Below, one piece after another: positions 6,669 to 14,839 of a stretch of DNA of 41,861 nucleotides (position 1 is its first letter; every line of letters begins with the position of its first letter). The DNA is taken from NCBI RefSeq assembly GCF_002940685.1, contig NZ_PNFP01000031.1, positions 1 through 41,861 of the forward strand. The letters are read 5' to 3'. Origin of the DNA: Ensifer adhaerens. Its GTDB lineage: Bacteria; Pseudomonadota; Alphaproteobacteria; Rhizobiales; Rhizobiaceae. A program made the translations under genes and the position numbers. The notes beneath the pieces were generated by a model that saw only the letters and a program-made list of their open reading frames with translations, was not told the origin of the DNA and made no database searches.

Positions 6669-8722
6669 CCATCCTGCACATCGACTTTGAAACCTACAGC
6701 GCCTGCGAACTGCGCGACCGCGGGTTGCACAACTACGCCACCGATTCGACTACTGGCGTGCACTGCATGGCGTTTGCGTTCGACGACGAACCGGTGCAGC
6801 TTGTCACGCAAGATGATCTACCCGCGCTGAAAGACTGGCGCAACGTTCCTCAATTGCATCGGGCGCTTAATCGCGTCTATGACGGCGGCATCGTCTACGC
6901 CCACAACGCAGCGTTCGAGTTGGCCATCTGGAACAACATCTGCGCGCCGCGTTACGGCTGGCCCGAACTGAAGCCCGAGCAGGTCCGCTGCACGATGGCC
7001 ATGTGCTACGCCATGGGCTTGCCTGGCGCGCTGGAGAACGCCGCGCCAGCGCTCGGGCTCGCGCAGCGCAAAGACGCCGCCGGCAAGCGCGTGATGCTGC
7101 AGCTGGCGAAGCCGCGCGCGGAGGGCGGGTTCTGGGCCCCCGAAACCGCACCCGAGAAATTCGAGCAGCTGTACGCCTACTGCAAGCAGGACGTGGAAGT
7201 CGAGCGCGCGCTGCATCACCGCCTGATGGAGTTGTCGGACGACGAGCAACGTATCTGGCAGCTGGACTATCGGATCAACCAACGCGGTATCCGGGTCGAT
7301 CTGGAATCGATCGACAAAGCCATCGCCCTGGTCGAGCAGGAAAAGCGCCGGTTGGACGAAGAGATGCTGCGCGTGACGGGCGGCGTGGTGGGCAAATGCA
7401 CCGAAGTGCAGGTGCTGGTGAAATGGATTCGCACCCAAGGCGTGGAGATGAACGGCTTGGCCAAGGCCGATGTGCTCGACGCGCTGGCTGGCGACCTGCC
7501 ACCGGCCGTCGAAGCGGCGCTGCGTCTGCGCAAGGAAGCCGCCAAGTCGTCCACCGCCAAGCTGGTGGCCATGAAGGAACGCGCGAGCGCTGATGGGCGT
7601 GTGCGCGGGACGAAGCAGTTTCACGGTGCCGCTACTGGGCGCTGGGCGGGGCGCGGTATGCAGACGGACAACTATCCACGGCCACGAGTTCACTCGCAAG
7701 ATGACGCCGAACAAGTGCGCGCGGTAGAAAACATTGGCGATCTGTTGCGCGAGCAGCGTTACAACGAGCTGGACATGTTTTACGGCCCGTTGATGGATGC
7801 CATCGCGGATAGCCTGCGAGGCATGATCGTAGCCGAACCAGGCAACGACTTGGTTGCAGTGGATTTTTCCGCCATTGAAGCGCGCGTGCTTGCTTGGCTG
7901 GCGGGGCAAGAAGACGTGTTGGACGTGTTTAGAAAGGGGACCGACATTTATTGCCACGCGGCAAGCGGAATCTACCACCGCGTCGTCACGAAGAAGGACA
8001 AGGCCGAGCGCCAGATCGGCAAGGTGGCCGTGCTGGCGCTTGGCTATGGCGGCGGTGTGGGCGCGTTTCAGTCGATGGCCCGTGTCTACAACGTGAAGGT
8101 GCCGGATGCCGAAGCCGACGAAATCAAGAGCGCTTGGCGCGCGGTGCATCCGGCGATCGTCAGCTATTGGTACGACCTGGAGCGCGCGGCTATCCGCGCG
8201 CTGACCGATGGTGGCGTGCAGGCAGTTGGCCCACGGGGGCGCGAGGTCAAGTTCCGCAAGGCGGGTTCGTTCCTGTGGCTGCAGCTGCCGAGCAAACGCG
8301 TGCTCTGCTACCCGTATCCCGAACTGCGCATCGTCGACACGCCGTGGGGTGAGCAGAAAGAAGCGCTGACCTACATGACGGAACTGGACAGCACCACGCG
8401 CAAGAAGCTGGGCAACAAGGTGCTGCCAGACCCGAATGCCAACGGCAACTGGTGCCGCATCTCCACGTACGGCGGGTCGCTCGCGGAGAACGTGACGCAG
8501 GCTGTAGCCGCCGATCTGTTGCGTTACAGCATGGAAACTTTGGAGAGCGCCGGGTATCCTGTGGTGATGCACGTCCACGATGAGGCTGTTGTGGAAATCG
8601 CATCGTCATGCGACGATCGCACGCTCGAACGAATCGAAGAACTGATGGCGCAGACGCCCGCCTGGGCCGCTGGCCTTCCTGTGTCCGCTGAGGGGTGGCG
8701 AGGCCCCCGGTACCGCAAATGA
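6665..8722 (+). CDS. Family A DNA polymerase with 3'-5' exonuclease
   Basis: A 685-residue replicative phage polymerase of the Pol I family. The N-terminal DEDDy exonuclease has HIDFET (Exo I, D7/E9), YAHNAAFELA (Exo II, about 78-87) and LYAYCKQDVE (Exo III, about 167-176). The polymerase domain has motif A AVDFSAIEAR (D400), motif B RQIGKVAVLALGYGG from about 449, and motif C HVHDE (636-640). There is no 5'-3' exonuclease domain. ATG 6665 overlaps the small membrane gene stop; upstream in-frame Met at 6647 would fall inside that gene. Together with the SNF2 helicase, SSB and Prim-Pol/helicase it gives the phage its own replisome core. Confidence 0.95.
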   Translation: MTILHIDFETYSACELRDRGLHNYATDSTTGVHCMAFAFDDEPVQLVTQDDLPALKDWRNVPQLHRALNRVYDGGIVYAHNAAFELAIWNNICAPRYGWPELKPEQVRCTMAMCYAMGLPGALENAAPALGLAQRKDAAGKRVMLQLAKPRAEGGFWAPETAPEKFEQLYAYCKQDVEVERALHHRLMELSDDEQRIWQLDYRINQRGIRVDLESIDKAIALVEQEKRRLDEEMLRVTGGVVGKCTEVQVLVKWIRTQGVEMNGLAKADVLDALAGDLPPAVEAALRLRKEAAKSSTAKLVAMKERASADGRVRGTKQFHGAATGRWAGRGMQTDNYPRPRVHSQDDAEQVRAVENIGDLLREQRYNELDMFYGPLMDAIADSLRGMIVAEPGNDLVAVDFSAIEARVLAWLAGQEDVLDVFRKGTDIYCHAASGIYHRVVTKKDKAERQIGKVAVLALGYGGGVGAFQSMARVYNVKVPDAEADEIKSAWRAVHPAIVSYWYDLERAAIRALTDGGVQAVGPRGREVKFRKAGSFLWLQLPSKRVLCYPYPELRIVDTPWGEQKEALTYMTELDSTTRKKLGNKVLPDPNANGNWCRISTYGGSLAENVTQAVAADLLRYSMETLESAGYPVVMHVHDEAVVEIASSCDDRTLERIEELMAQTPAWAAGLPVSAEGWRGPRYRK

Positions 8723-8740
8723 TTTTCAAGTGAGGGGAGC

Positions 8741-8947
8741 ATGGCCGATATCATCGACCAAGCGCAGGAGCAAGCCGAACGCATCCTGCAGGCAGAATTG
8801 AGCGCGCAACGAGCCGCGGGCCCGGAAGCCACCGGCTACTGTCTCGCATGCGGCGAAGCCGTGGCGCGCGGCATGCGCTGGTGCAACGTGATGTGCCGGG
8901 ACGACTATCAACGGATGGAAGCCGCGCGCCGCCGCAACGGGAATTGA
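8741..8947 (+). CDS. Small C4 zinc-finger protein (DksA/TraR-like finger)
   Basis: A 68-residue protein with GAGGGGAGC before ATG 8741. The N-terminal half is a charged helix (DIIDQAQEQAERILQAEL), probably coiled coil. The C-terminal half has CLACGEAV followed by CNVMCRDDY, a CxxC-x(12)-CxxxC arrangement like the DksA/TraR zinc-finger tail. It is shorter than TraR by the standard measure and the second pair spacing is CxxxC, so the assignment to that family is tentative. Full DksA-type proteins act on RNA polymerase; this one may be a diverged relative or a different zinc protein. It sits between polymerase and primase genes. Confidence 0.6.
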   Translation: MADIIDQAQEQAERILQAELSAQRAAGPEATGYCLACGEAVARGMRWCNVMCRDDYQRMEAARRRNGN

Positions 8948-8948
8948 C

Positions 8949-11126
8949 ATGAGCCGGTTGGAACACGCGCTCCGCTTGGCGGAGAGGGGGTTTTACGTCT
9001 TTCCAGTCGCCCCGGACGGCAAGCTGCCGGCCATCAAGGACTGGGTGAACAAGGCCACGCGGGAGCCCGAGCAGATCAGCAAGTGGTGGTCGAACCGGGA
9101 CTACAACATTGGGATTTCCACAACGCGTTTTGGCGACGACAAGGCGCTGTGCGTGGTGGATGTGGACACGAAGGATGGCAAAGATGGAGAACGATCGCTG
9201 CTGCAGCTGGAGCTGCAGGGCCAGGAACTGCCTGTCACGCTGGAGCAGGCGACTCCTTCGGGGGGCCGGCACTTGGTCTATCTGGTTGATGCGCCGCTGC
9301 GCCAAGGGGTGGACGTGCTCGGAAACGGGCTCGACATCCGCAGCCGCGGCGGATTCATCCTGGGCCCTGGGAGCGAAATCGGCGGCCGCAAGTACGCGCA
9401 GATCAACGGCCACGGTGTTCTCGCGTCTGCTCCTGGCTGGCTTGTTGACCGTTTGGGCCATGCTCCTGAGCGTCGCCCTGCCGTTACTGATCCTCTTGCT
9501 GGCGTTGACGCTAGCCGTGCGCAGGCTCGCGCGCGCGATTGGCTGATGACCCACGCGCCGCTGGCGCGTCAAGGCGACGGCGGCGACATCACCACTTACA
9601 AGGTGGCGGCGCAGTTGAAGGACTTTGGGCTCACGGAAGAGGATGCGTTCGGGTTGATGCTCGACACGTGGAACGAAGCCAACGAGCCGCCATGGAGCGC
9701 CGATGAGTTGGCTGACAAGGTGGCGCACGCGTTCCGCTACGGCAAGGATCAGCCAGGCATCGCCGCGCCCGAAGCTGTGTTCGCTGCAGCCGAGCCGCCG
9801 GCGCCGGCCGAAGGCGACGAGCAGCATCCGCTCGACAAGGTGAACGGCGAATATGCGTTCATTTTGGCCGGCGGTTCTGGCGCCATCCTGTGGGAAACCA
9901 CCGACCAGCAGGGCCAGTTCACTTTCCACCTGCTGAACAAGGAAACGTTCAAGGACAAGTTGGCCGCCAAGAAGCTGCAGGTGGGCGATAAGGTGCGGCC
10001 CCTTGCGCAGGCGTGGATGGAATGGGACGGCCGCCGCAGCTTCGACGGCATGACGTTCCTGCCGGGCAAGGACGCCGGATCGCGCTGGTACAACATGTGG
10101 CGCGGGTTCACGGTGCAGCCGGCGGCGGATGCGGCCCATCCGATGGTTGCGCGCTGGTGCGAACACCTGCTGCAGAACGTGTGCAACGGTGACGCGAAAC
10201 TGGCCGACTGGTTGACCAGCTGGTTCGCGCAACTTATCCAGCGCCCGTGGGAGAAGCCGCTGGTGGCCGTGTGTTTCCGCGGCTCCAAAGGCACAGGCAA
10301 GAACGCGCTGGTCGAGCGCGTGGGCAAGCTGCTCGGCAGCCATTCCATCGTCACGTCGCGCCGGCGCTACCTCGTCTCCAACTTCACGATGCACCTGCAG
10401 AAGTGTCTGATGTTCGTGCTCGATGAGGCGTTCTGGTCTGGGGACAAGGAAGCCGAAGGCGTCGTCAAAGACCTGATTACCGGCGATCGTCACCTGATCG
10501 AGCCCAAGGGCAAGGAAACGTACGAGGTCAAAAACCTCACGCGCGTGGTGGTGATCGGCAACGAGAAATGGCTGGTGCCTGCCACTGAGGACGAACGTCG
10601 CTGGGCGGTGTTTGATATTGGCGAAGGGCGTAAGCAGGACCGCCGTTACTTTGAAGAGATGCGCGTTGGCTTGGACGACCAGGGCGGAAACGCCCACCTG
10701 CTGCGCTACCTGCTCGACTACAAGATCAGTCAGGACGTCAACCAAGCGCCCAAGACCAGCGCGCTGACGGACCAGAAGCACGCCAGCCTGGAGCCGGTGG
10801 AGCAGTGGTGGTTCGACTGCCTGTCGCAAGGCGAGATTGGCGGCGGAGACTTCGGCGCGCAATGGCCGGAGCTGGTACCCACCAACCGTATGCGAGACGC
10901 GTTCGAGCGCTGGGCGCGCCGGCGGAATATCCGCAGCCGCTTGCCAGCCGATAACGTGTTCGGCGCCACGCTCAAGAAGGTGGCGCCGTCCATGGTGTCC
11001 AAGAAGATTCGGCCCGATACGCCGGGCGACGCAACGCGCGGCTACGTGGTGCCGGCGCTAAAAGCCGCGCGCAAGGATTGGGAAAAATTCATCGACGGTT
11101 TGGTCGATTGGGAGAACGACGAATGA
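8949..11126 (+). CDS. Prim-Pol primase-polymerase fused to D5/DUF5906-type helicase
   Basis: A 725-residue two-part protein. The N-terminus is a bifunctional primase/polymerase (AEP superfamily): LAERGFYVFPVAPDGKLPAI, the catalytic VVDVD (D71, D73), TPSGGRHLVYL (102-112) and the IDVRSRGG-like IRSRGGFILGPGS. The C-terminus is a superfamily 3 helicase of the virus-E/DUF5906 group, with Walker A GSKGTGKN at 445-452, Walker B FVLDEAFW (D492), and VVIGNEKWLVPATEDERRW with sensor and Arg-finger residues. It primes and unwinds DNA at the phage origin. It starts at ATG 8949, directly after the zinc-finger gene; the stop overlaps the excisionase-like start. Confidence 0.9.
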   Translation: MSRLEHALRLAERGFYVFPVAPDGKLPAIKDWVNKATREPEQISKWWSNRDYNIGISTTRFGDDKALCVVDVDTKDGKDGERSLLQLELQGQELPVTLEQATPSGGRHLVYLVDAPLRQGVDVLGNGLDIRSRGGFILGPGSEIGGRKYAQINGHGVLASAPGWLVDRLGHAPERRPAVTDPLAGVDASRAQARARDWLMTHAPLARQGDGGDITTYKVAAQLKDFGLTEEDAFGLMLDTWNEANEPPWSADELADKVAHAFRYGKDQPGIAAPEAVFAAAEPPAPAEGDEQHPLDKVNGEYAFILAGGSGAILWETTDQQGQFTFHLLNKETFKDKLAAKKLQVGDKVRPLAQAWMEWDGRRSFDGMTFLPGKDAGSRWYNMWRGFTVQPAADAAHPMVARWCEHLLQNVCNGDAKLADWLTSWFAQLIQRPWEKPLVAVCFRGSKGTGKNALVERVGKLLGSHSIVTSRRRYLVSNFTMHLQKCLMFVLDEAFWSGDKEAEGVVKDLITGDRHLIEPKGKETYEVKNLTRVVVIGNEKWLVPATEDERRWAVFDIGEGRKQDRRYFEEMRVGLDDQGGNAHLLRYLLDYKISQDVNQAPKTSALTDQKHASLEPVEQWWFDCLSQGEIGGGDFGAQWPELVPTNRMRDAFERWARRRNIRSRLPADNVFGATLKKVAPSMVSKKIRPDTPGDATRGYVVPALKAARKDWEKFIDGLVDWENDE

Positions 11127-11305
11127 ACCTGCTACCGAAAGAGGCAGCCGAGCGCTTGCGCGTCCACGACAAGACGTTGGCGCGCTGGCGCGTCACCGGC
11201 GAGGGGCCGCGCTATATCAAGCACGGGCGGAAAGTGCTGTATCCGGTCGTCGAGATTGAAGCGTGGGAGCGCGATCGGTTGCGCGTGAATACCGCCGAAT
11301 GCTGA
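11123..11305 (+). CDS. Excisionase-like helix-turn-helix protein
   Basis: A 60-residue protein starting at ATG 11123 within the primase stop. It is a MerR/AlpA-type winged helix-turn-helix (HTH_17): LLPKEAAERLRVHDKTLARW, wing residues GPRYIKHGRKVLYPVVEIEAWER. This is the usual pattern for excisionases (recombination directionality factors) and AlpA-like regulators. It is the last gene of the early operon, directly before attP and the integrase, which supports an Xis role; transcribing it with early genes would give excision on induction. A longer in-frame start at 11078 would overlap the primase gene needlessly. Confidence 0.75.
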   Translation: MNLLPKEAAERLRVHDKTLARWRVTGEGPRYIKHGRKVLYPVVEIEAWERDRLRVNTAEC

Positions 11306-11313
11306 TCGTCCAA

Positions 11314-11533
11314 TGTGCGACCAGCGCTACTACCGTTGGTCGCCGCCAACACTATAACCCGTTGATTTTATTGGTGAGCGCGCTGGGGCTCGAACCCAGG
11401 ACCCCGTGATTAAAAGTCAAATTTGACAAGGTAGCGCACGGTAGTCTACAGTATCCCTTGTAACGTTTTCAGTAACTTAACGGAGCGAGGGGTATGACTC
11501 AACAATCGACGACTGCGGCCAGTGTGCGACCAG
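11314..11533. promoter_or_regulatory. Candidate integrase arm-type sites flanking attP
   Basis: TGTGCGACCAG occurs at 11314-11324 and again, in the same orientation, at 11523-11533. The core GCGACCA also recurs inverted at 11337-11343 (TGGTCGC). The copies flank the tRNA-derived core, as expected for integrase arm sites. The pair at 11317/11337 could instead be a hairpin (7-bp stem, 13-base loop) ending the early operon. Assignment is tentative. Confidence 0.35.
11372..11423 (-). other. attP: attP core: 3' part of a tRNA-Lys(TTT) gene
   Basis: On the minus strand this reads the 3' half of a tRNA: anticodon loop CTTTTAA (anticodon TTT), anticodon-stem 3' arm TCACG, T arm CTGGG-TTCGAGC-CCCAG, acceptor 3' arm CGCGCTC and discriminator plus CCA. 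The 5' anticodon arm (TTTGA) pairs only at its three loop-proximal positions, and there is no D arm or 5' acceptor strand, so this is not a tRNA gene. It is the segment that would restore a host tRNA-Lys gene after integration. The adjacent tyrosine integrase and excisionase-like gene support attP. The identity block probably runs from about 11372 to about 11419. Confidence 0.85.
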
Positions 11534-11694
11534 GCTGGAGATACGGTAGGACTGGCCGCGTGGTTTGCCGCGGATGCGGCCGGGGTTATGGAAGCGACTT
11601 CGATGGGCTGTGTATCTTCTGCCGAGGCTGCACAGGGTGGGAGGCTAGACGCAAAGCGTTGTCTCCGGCCGGGAGGGCTTTTGCGGATGTCTGA
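11494..11694 (+). CDS. Small zinc-ribbon protein between attP and integrase
   Basis: A 66-residue frame from ATG 11494, preceded by GGAGCGAGGGGT. It has a Cys cluster CRGCGRGYGSD...CIFCRGC (Cys at 25, 28, 40, 43, 46), a rubredoxin/zinc-ribbon arrangement, then a basic helical tail (WEARRKALSPAGRAF). Its last eight bases overlap the integrase start at 11687, so the two are probably co-translated. Such a protein between attP and int could modulate integrase or be a second directionality factor; I recognise no family. The frame overlapping it that extends the integrase N-terminus to 11522 is a poorer candidate, lacking a ribosome binding site. Confidence 0.55.
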   Translation: MTQQSTTAASVRPGWRYGRTGRVVCRGCGRGYGSDFDGLCIFCRGCTGWEARRKALSPAGRAFADV

Positions 11695-12796
11695 CCTGAA
11701 CGAACGCTCCGCCAAAGCCGCCCAGCCCGGCGACGTGCTCCGAGACACCAGCGTGCGCGGCCTGCACCTGCGCTGCTTCTGCGAGCGCAAGTCCTTCTAC
11801 CTCTACTACCGAACCAAGGCCGGCCAGGAGCGCAAGCCGAAGCTGGGCGACTACGGTTCCATCACACTCACGCAGGCGCGCAAGATCGCGCAGGAGCTGC
11901 TGGCACGCGTGGCGGTGGGCGGCGACCCGCAGGCCGAGCGCGAAGCGGCGCGCGCCGAGCGCACGCTGGCCGAGCTGTGGGGCGAGTACTGGAAGCGCCA
12001 CGGCAGCAAGAAGAAATCCGCCGACGCCGATCAGGGGATTTGGGATCGGTATCTGCGGGACAAGCTGGGCTCGCGCAAGCTGTCGGCCATTGCCTACACC
12101 GACATCGCCGATCTGCACGAGGGCATGGCCGACAAACCGATCATGGCCAACCGCGTGCTGGCGCTGGCCAGCAAAATGTTTTCGTTCGCTCACAAGCCGC
12201 TGGAGTGGACGGATGGCCGCAACCCCGCCAAGGGCGTGCAGCGGTACCGGGAGACGAAGCGCAAGCGCTACATGCGAGCCGAGGAAGCCGCGCGCATCGC
12301 CGCGGCGTTGGCGGCCGAGAGCACGGAGAATCCGGCGTCGGTCGCCTTCATTTATCTGCTGATCCTGACCGGCGCGCGCAAGGGGGAAATCGCCAGCGCG
12401 AAGTGGTCGCAGCTGGACGGCGCAAAGCTGGTGCTGCAGGAGCACAAGACGGACGCTACCGGCCACGATCGCGTCATCCACCTGCCGCCGCAGGCGATGG
12501 CCGTCATCGATCGCCTGCCGCGCACCAGCGGTACCATCACAGGTATCCAGTCGCCGCAGGCGCTGTGGGAGAAGGTGCGCGTGACCGCCGGCTGCCCGGA
12601 CCTGCGGCTGCACGATCTGCGCCACAGCTTCGCCAGCGCTGCCATCGCCGCCGGCATGACGCTGGCGCAGATCGGCGAACTGCTCGGCCACACGTCCACA
12701 CAGACCACCGCGCGCTACGCGCACCTGGTAGAAGAAGCGGCAGCCAAGGCCGCCGCTGAAACTGCAAACCGGATCGGCTCGACGATGGGGCTCTAG
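11687..12796 (+). CDS. int: Tyrosine-type site-specific integrase
   Basis: A 369-residue phage integrase. The N-terminal arm-binding domain (about 1-85) has VRGLHLRC and a YYRTKAGQERKPKLGDYGSI pattern ending in GGDPQAER, as in P4-type integrases. A core-binding SAM-like domain spans about 95-185. The catalytic domain has R231 (LTGARKGE), H309-LR-H (HDLRHSF, R312), H335 (LLGHTS) and nucleophile Y344 (ARYAHL). I chose ATG 11687, which has GGGAGGG ten bases upstream and starts at MSDLNERSA; a longer in-frame start at 11522 would overlap the zinc-ribbon gene. It recombines attP at about 11.4 kb with a host tRNA-Lys gene. Confidence 0.93.
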   Translation: MSDLNERSAKAAQPGDVLRDTSVRGLHLRCFCERKSFYLYYRTKAGQERKPKLGDYGSITLTQARKIAQELLARVAVGGDPQAEREAARAERTLAELWGEYWKRHGSKKKSADADQGIWDRYLRDKLGSRKLSAIAYTDIADLHEGMADKPIMANRVLALASKMFSFAHKPLEWTDGRNPAKGVQRYRETKRKRYMRAEEAARIAAALAAESTENPASVAFIYLLILTGARKGEIASAKWSQLDGAKLVLQEHKTDATGHDRVIHLPPQAMAVIDRLPRTSGTITGIQSPQALWEKVRVTAGCPDLRLHDLRHSFASAAIAAGMTLAQIGELLGHTSTQTTARYAHLVEEAAAKAAAETANRIGSTMGL

Positions 12797-12932
12797 GCGT
12801 CGCGCCCTCGTCGGTCGACCCAGCCGTACGTCACCACCAACAGCGTGGTGCTGGCCGCGGCCTGAAGGCCGGGGTATCCCGCGCAATCTGATGACGCGCA
12901 ATATACTGCGGTCTGCAAAACTAAGCAATAGA
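12797..12932. other. Convergent gene end with two short hairpins
   Basis: This gap separates the ends of the rightward integrase gene and the leftward late operon. It holds two inverted repeats: CACCAC/GTGGTG (12832-12837 / 12845-12850) and CGGCC-TGAA-GGCCG (12858-12871). Neither is followed by a clear T-run on either strand, so a bidirectional terminator is only possible, not shown. Confidence 0.3.
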
Positions 12933-13331
12933 TCAAGCCGGCTCGAAGATCTGGTACGCAACTACACCAGAATCGGTAATAACGCTAGATGTAATGGTAA
13001 ACGAAGTACCGGCAGTTCTAGCAGATACACGCAAAACTCCGGTTGAATTATTGTCCTGAGCTGTGAGGAAAATACGGCTGTTCGCGGTCACAGATGTATT
13101 GCTTACCACTGCGACACCAGAACTGAGCGTAGCCACACCCTGTTTTGCGTTTGCCCCCTCCACAACACGATAACCAGCGCCCACTGCAGTGACTGAGACT
13201 GAACCATTAAACTGGCCCTGGGTACCGTTGTAGTCAGCCGGGAGGCCGGATAGCAGCTTTCCAGCGATGGCGTAGTTGCCGCTGTTGTCGAGTTGCTCTA
13301 CCACCGTCGAGCCGATAGTGAGTTTTCGCAT
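12933..13331 (-). CDS. Small beta-rich virion/tail protein
   Basis: A 132-residue protein, last gene of the leftward late operon, with a very good ribosome binding site (AAGGAGAG) before its ATG. It starts MRKLTIGSTVVEQLDNSGNYAIAGKLLSGL and is rich in Ser, Thr, Val and Gly in short alternating strands (VSVTAVGAGYRVVEGANAKQGVATL, ITSSVITDSGVVAYQIFEP). The final part (RIFLTAQDNNSTGVLRVS...FTITSSV...YQIFEPA) resembles the small trimeric beta domain at the C-termini of phage tail fibres and spikes. It may be a separate cap or accessory protein of the YadA-like spike encoded just upstream. Structural role likely; exact function unknown. Confidence 0.6.
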   Translation of the reverse strand: MRKLTIGSTVVEQLDNSGNYAIAGKLLSGLPADYNGTQGQFNGSVSVTAVGAGYRVVEGANAKQGVATLSSGVAVVSNTSVTANSRIFLTAQDNNSTGVLRVSARTAGTSFTITSSVITDSGVVAYQIFEPA

Positions 13332-13340
13332 GCTCTCTCC

Positions 13341-14831
13341 TTACGCTAGCTCAGCACGCGACACGATGGCAGACCATTTCGTGCCAACTGCTGAATCAAC
13401 ACGTTGTTTGACCGTGATATTGAGCGCAGCACCGGTGCTGGCATTTATGCTCAGCGACACATCTACCGCATTGGCGCCAGCGCCGAGACCTGGATCCACA
13501 TAAGAAAAGTCGACAGATTGCGCAACGATTACTGCCGGCGTGCCAGCAGCCAGTACTGCAGGAGCCTGCACTACCGCTGTGAGCGTCCACCATCCTCCGC
13601 GAATGTTGCCACCGCGTGCTTCTACGCGGATTTGATACGTCGTCATCGAACCGGCCGTCACCGGAATGTCAGTGGTGACGCCATCGACATGGTTTGGTAG
13701 GAGATGGGTGGATTGGTCCGAGAAGTATGCCCCCATGTATATGCGGTCGTCTTGGATCAGAGGATTGGTGCCAACCGACGAATCCCGATAGGCCCAGTTG
13801 ACTGAGTTTCCAGCCATTACCGAACGCGCCTTATATCCACCCATAAGCGCGGAATAGGCATTGGAAGAATTGACAGTGCCAGTGTTTCCCAGGGCAATGC
13901 TGTTGTCTGACGACACCTTGTTGCCTTGGCCGATAGCGAGCGCGTTTGCGCCGCTTACGGTATGCCCACGGCCGAGCGCCACAGAAGCGGTTCCTGAAAC
14001 TGTTTGACTCTGCCCAGAGGCGACGCCATAAGTTGCAGTGACCTTGCAGCGTTCCCCTGCGAGAACGGCAGCAGTGGTCCCAGAGACTTTGCTATACAGC
14101 CCCCCCAGAATCACTGAACCATTACCCGCGCCACTACGTATCTCGTTGCCCGTTCCACCCAGAATTGAGCTATAGGCGATATTGCCGGTGATGTAGTGTG
14201 CTGACCCACCGAAAATCATGGTATGGCCTGGCGTTCCATCTTGATCATCGATGTGCGAGTGCGCGCTTGATACAATATGGTTCATCAGGCCAGACTGGAT
14301 GCTGTTGTCATAGCCGCCATGGATCGATCCATAGCTAGGTGCTTGACCACCAGTGGCGATAGCTGCGTATGGATCTTCCGCTCGGATATACTCGCCGCTA
14401 TTCAGGGCCGTACCCAGCGTGATGGCCACAGCGCCACCACTGATAGCGCCGGTCCATTGCGTGCCTGTCGGCCCACTGGCAACATAAGTCAGCACTGCCA
14501 CGGTGCCATCAGAAATCTTGCGCGTCAACTTCAGATCAGACACACTCCCGCTAACGGGAAGCGTATTGAACGTATAAGAACTGCCGGCGCCAAGGAAATA
14601 TTGGGTGGCTTTGGTGTAGCCGATCAGTTGCGTATCCAATCCATCGCCGCCGCCTGTGATCGTGACAGAAGACGTGGTTGGAAGGATCGATGCAAACGCG
14701 GTGTTGGGCGCTACATTGTTTGCGCCAGCCGCCTGCACAAAAATAAGGGCGCTCTGATGATCTTGCAGCGCCGTGATCTGCGCGGCGGTGACGCCCTCAA
14801 CCGTCATCCCTGCGGGTACTTGTTGTGTCAT
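13341..14831 (-). CDS. Second tail spike/adhesin with YadA-head-like repeats
   Basis: A 496-residue protein with GGGGGG before its ATG. Residues about 150-330 contain repeats typical of the left-handed parallel beta-roll of YadA heads: ASVALGRGHTVSGANALAIG, GQGNKVSSDNSIALGNTGTV, and earlier degenerate copies (SILGGTGNEIRSG, SVILGGLYSKVSG, AVLAGERCKVTATYGVASG). The N-terminal 150 residues are a beta-rich region with a DGLDTQLIGYTKATQYFLG-like segment; the C-terminus (about 390-496) is another Ser/Val-rich beta domain. YadA-type beta-rolls form trimeric adhesins, so this is probably a trimeric receptor-binding protein. The gene lies after the lysis cassette, separate from the other spike gene. 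Confidence 0.7.
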   Translation of the reverse strand: MTQQVPAGMTVEGVTAAQITALQDHQSALIFVQAAGANNVAPNTAFASILPTTSSVTITGGGDGLDTQLIGYTKATQYFLGAGSSYTFNTLPVSGSVSDLKLTRKISDGTVAVLTYVASGPTGTQWTGAISGGAVAITLGTALNSGEYIRAEDPYAAIATGGQAPSYGSIHGGYDNSIQSGLMNHIVSSAHSHIDDQDGTPGHTMIFGGSAHYITGNIAYSSILGGTGNEIRSGAGNGSVILGGLYSKVSGTTAAVLAGERCKVTATYGVASGQSQTVSGTASVALGRGHTVSGANALAIGQGNKVSSDNSIALGNTGTVNSSNAYSALMGGYKARSVMAGNSVNWAYRDSSVGTNPLIQDDRIYMGAYFSDQSTHLLPNHVDGVTTDIPVTAGSMTTYQIRVEARGGNIRGGWWTLTAVVQAPAVLAAGTPAVIVAQSVDFSYVDPGLGAGANAVDVSLSINASTGAALNITVKQRVDSAVGTKWSAIVSRAELA

Positions 14832-14839
14832 ACGCCCCC

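Noticed and set aside
6818..8578. 586-codon open frame on the minus strand
   Set aside because: It lies fully antisense to the DNA polymerase gene, whose motifs are unmistakable; long antisense frames are usual in GC-rich coding DNA.
9543..9580. CTGATGA followed by a GC hairpin, resembling a hammerhead start
   Set aside because: No GAAA follows the hairpin and no stem III is possible; it lies inside the primase gene.
8751..10862. 703-codon open frame on the minus strand
   Set aside because: Antisense shadow of the Prim-Pol/helicase gene; His/Arg/Leu-rich composition without domains.
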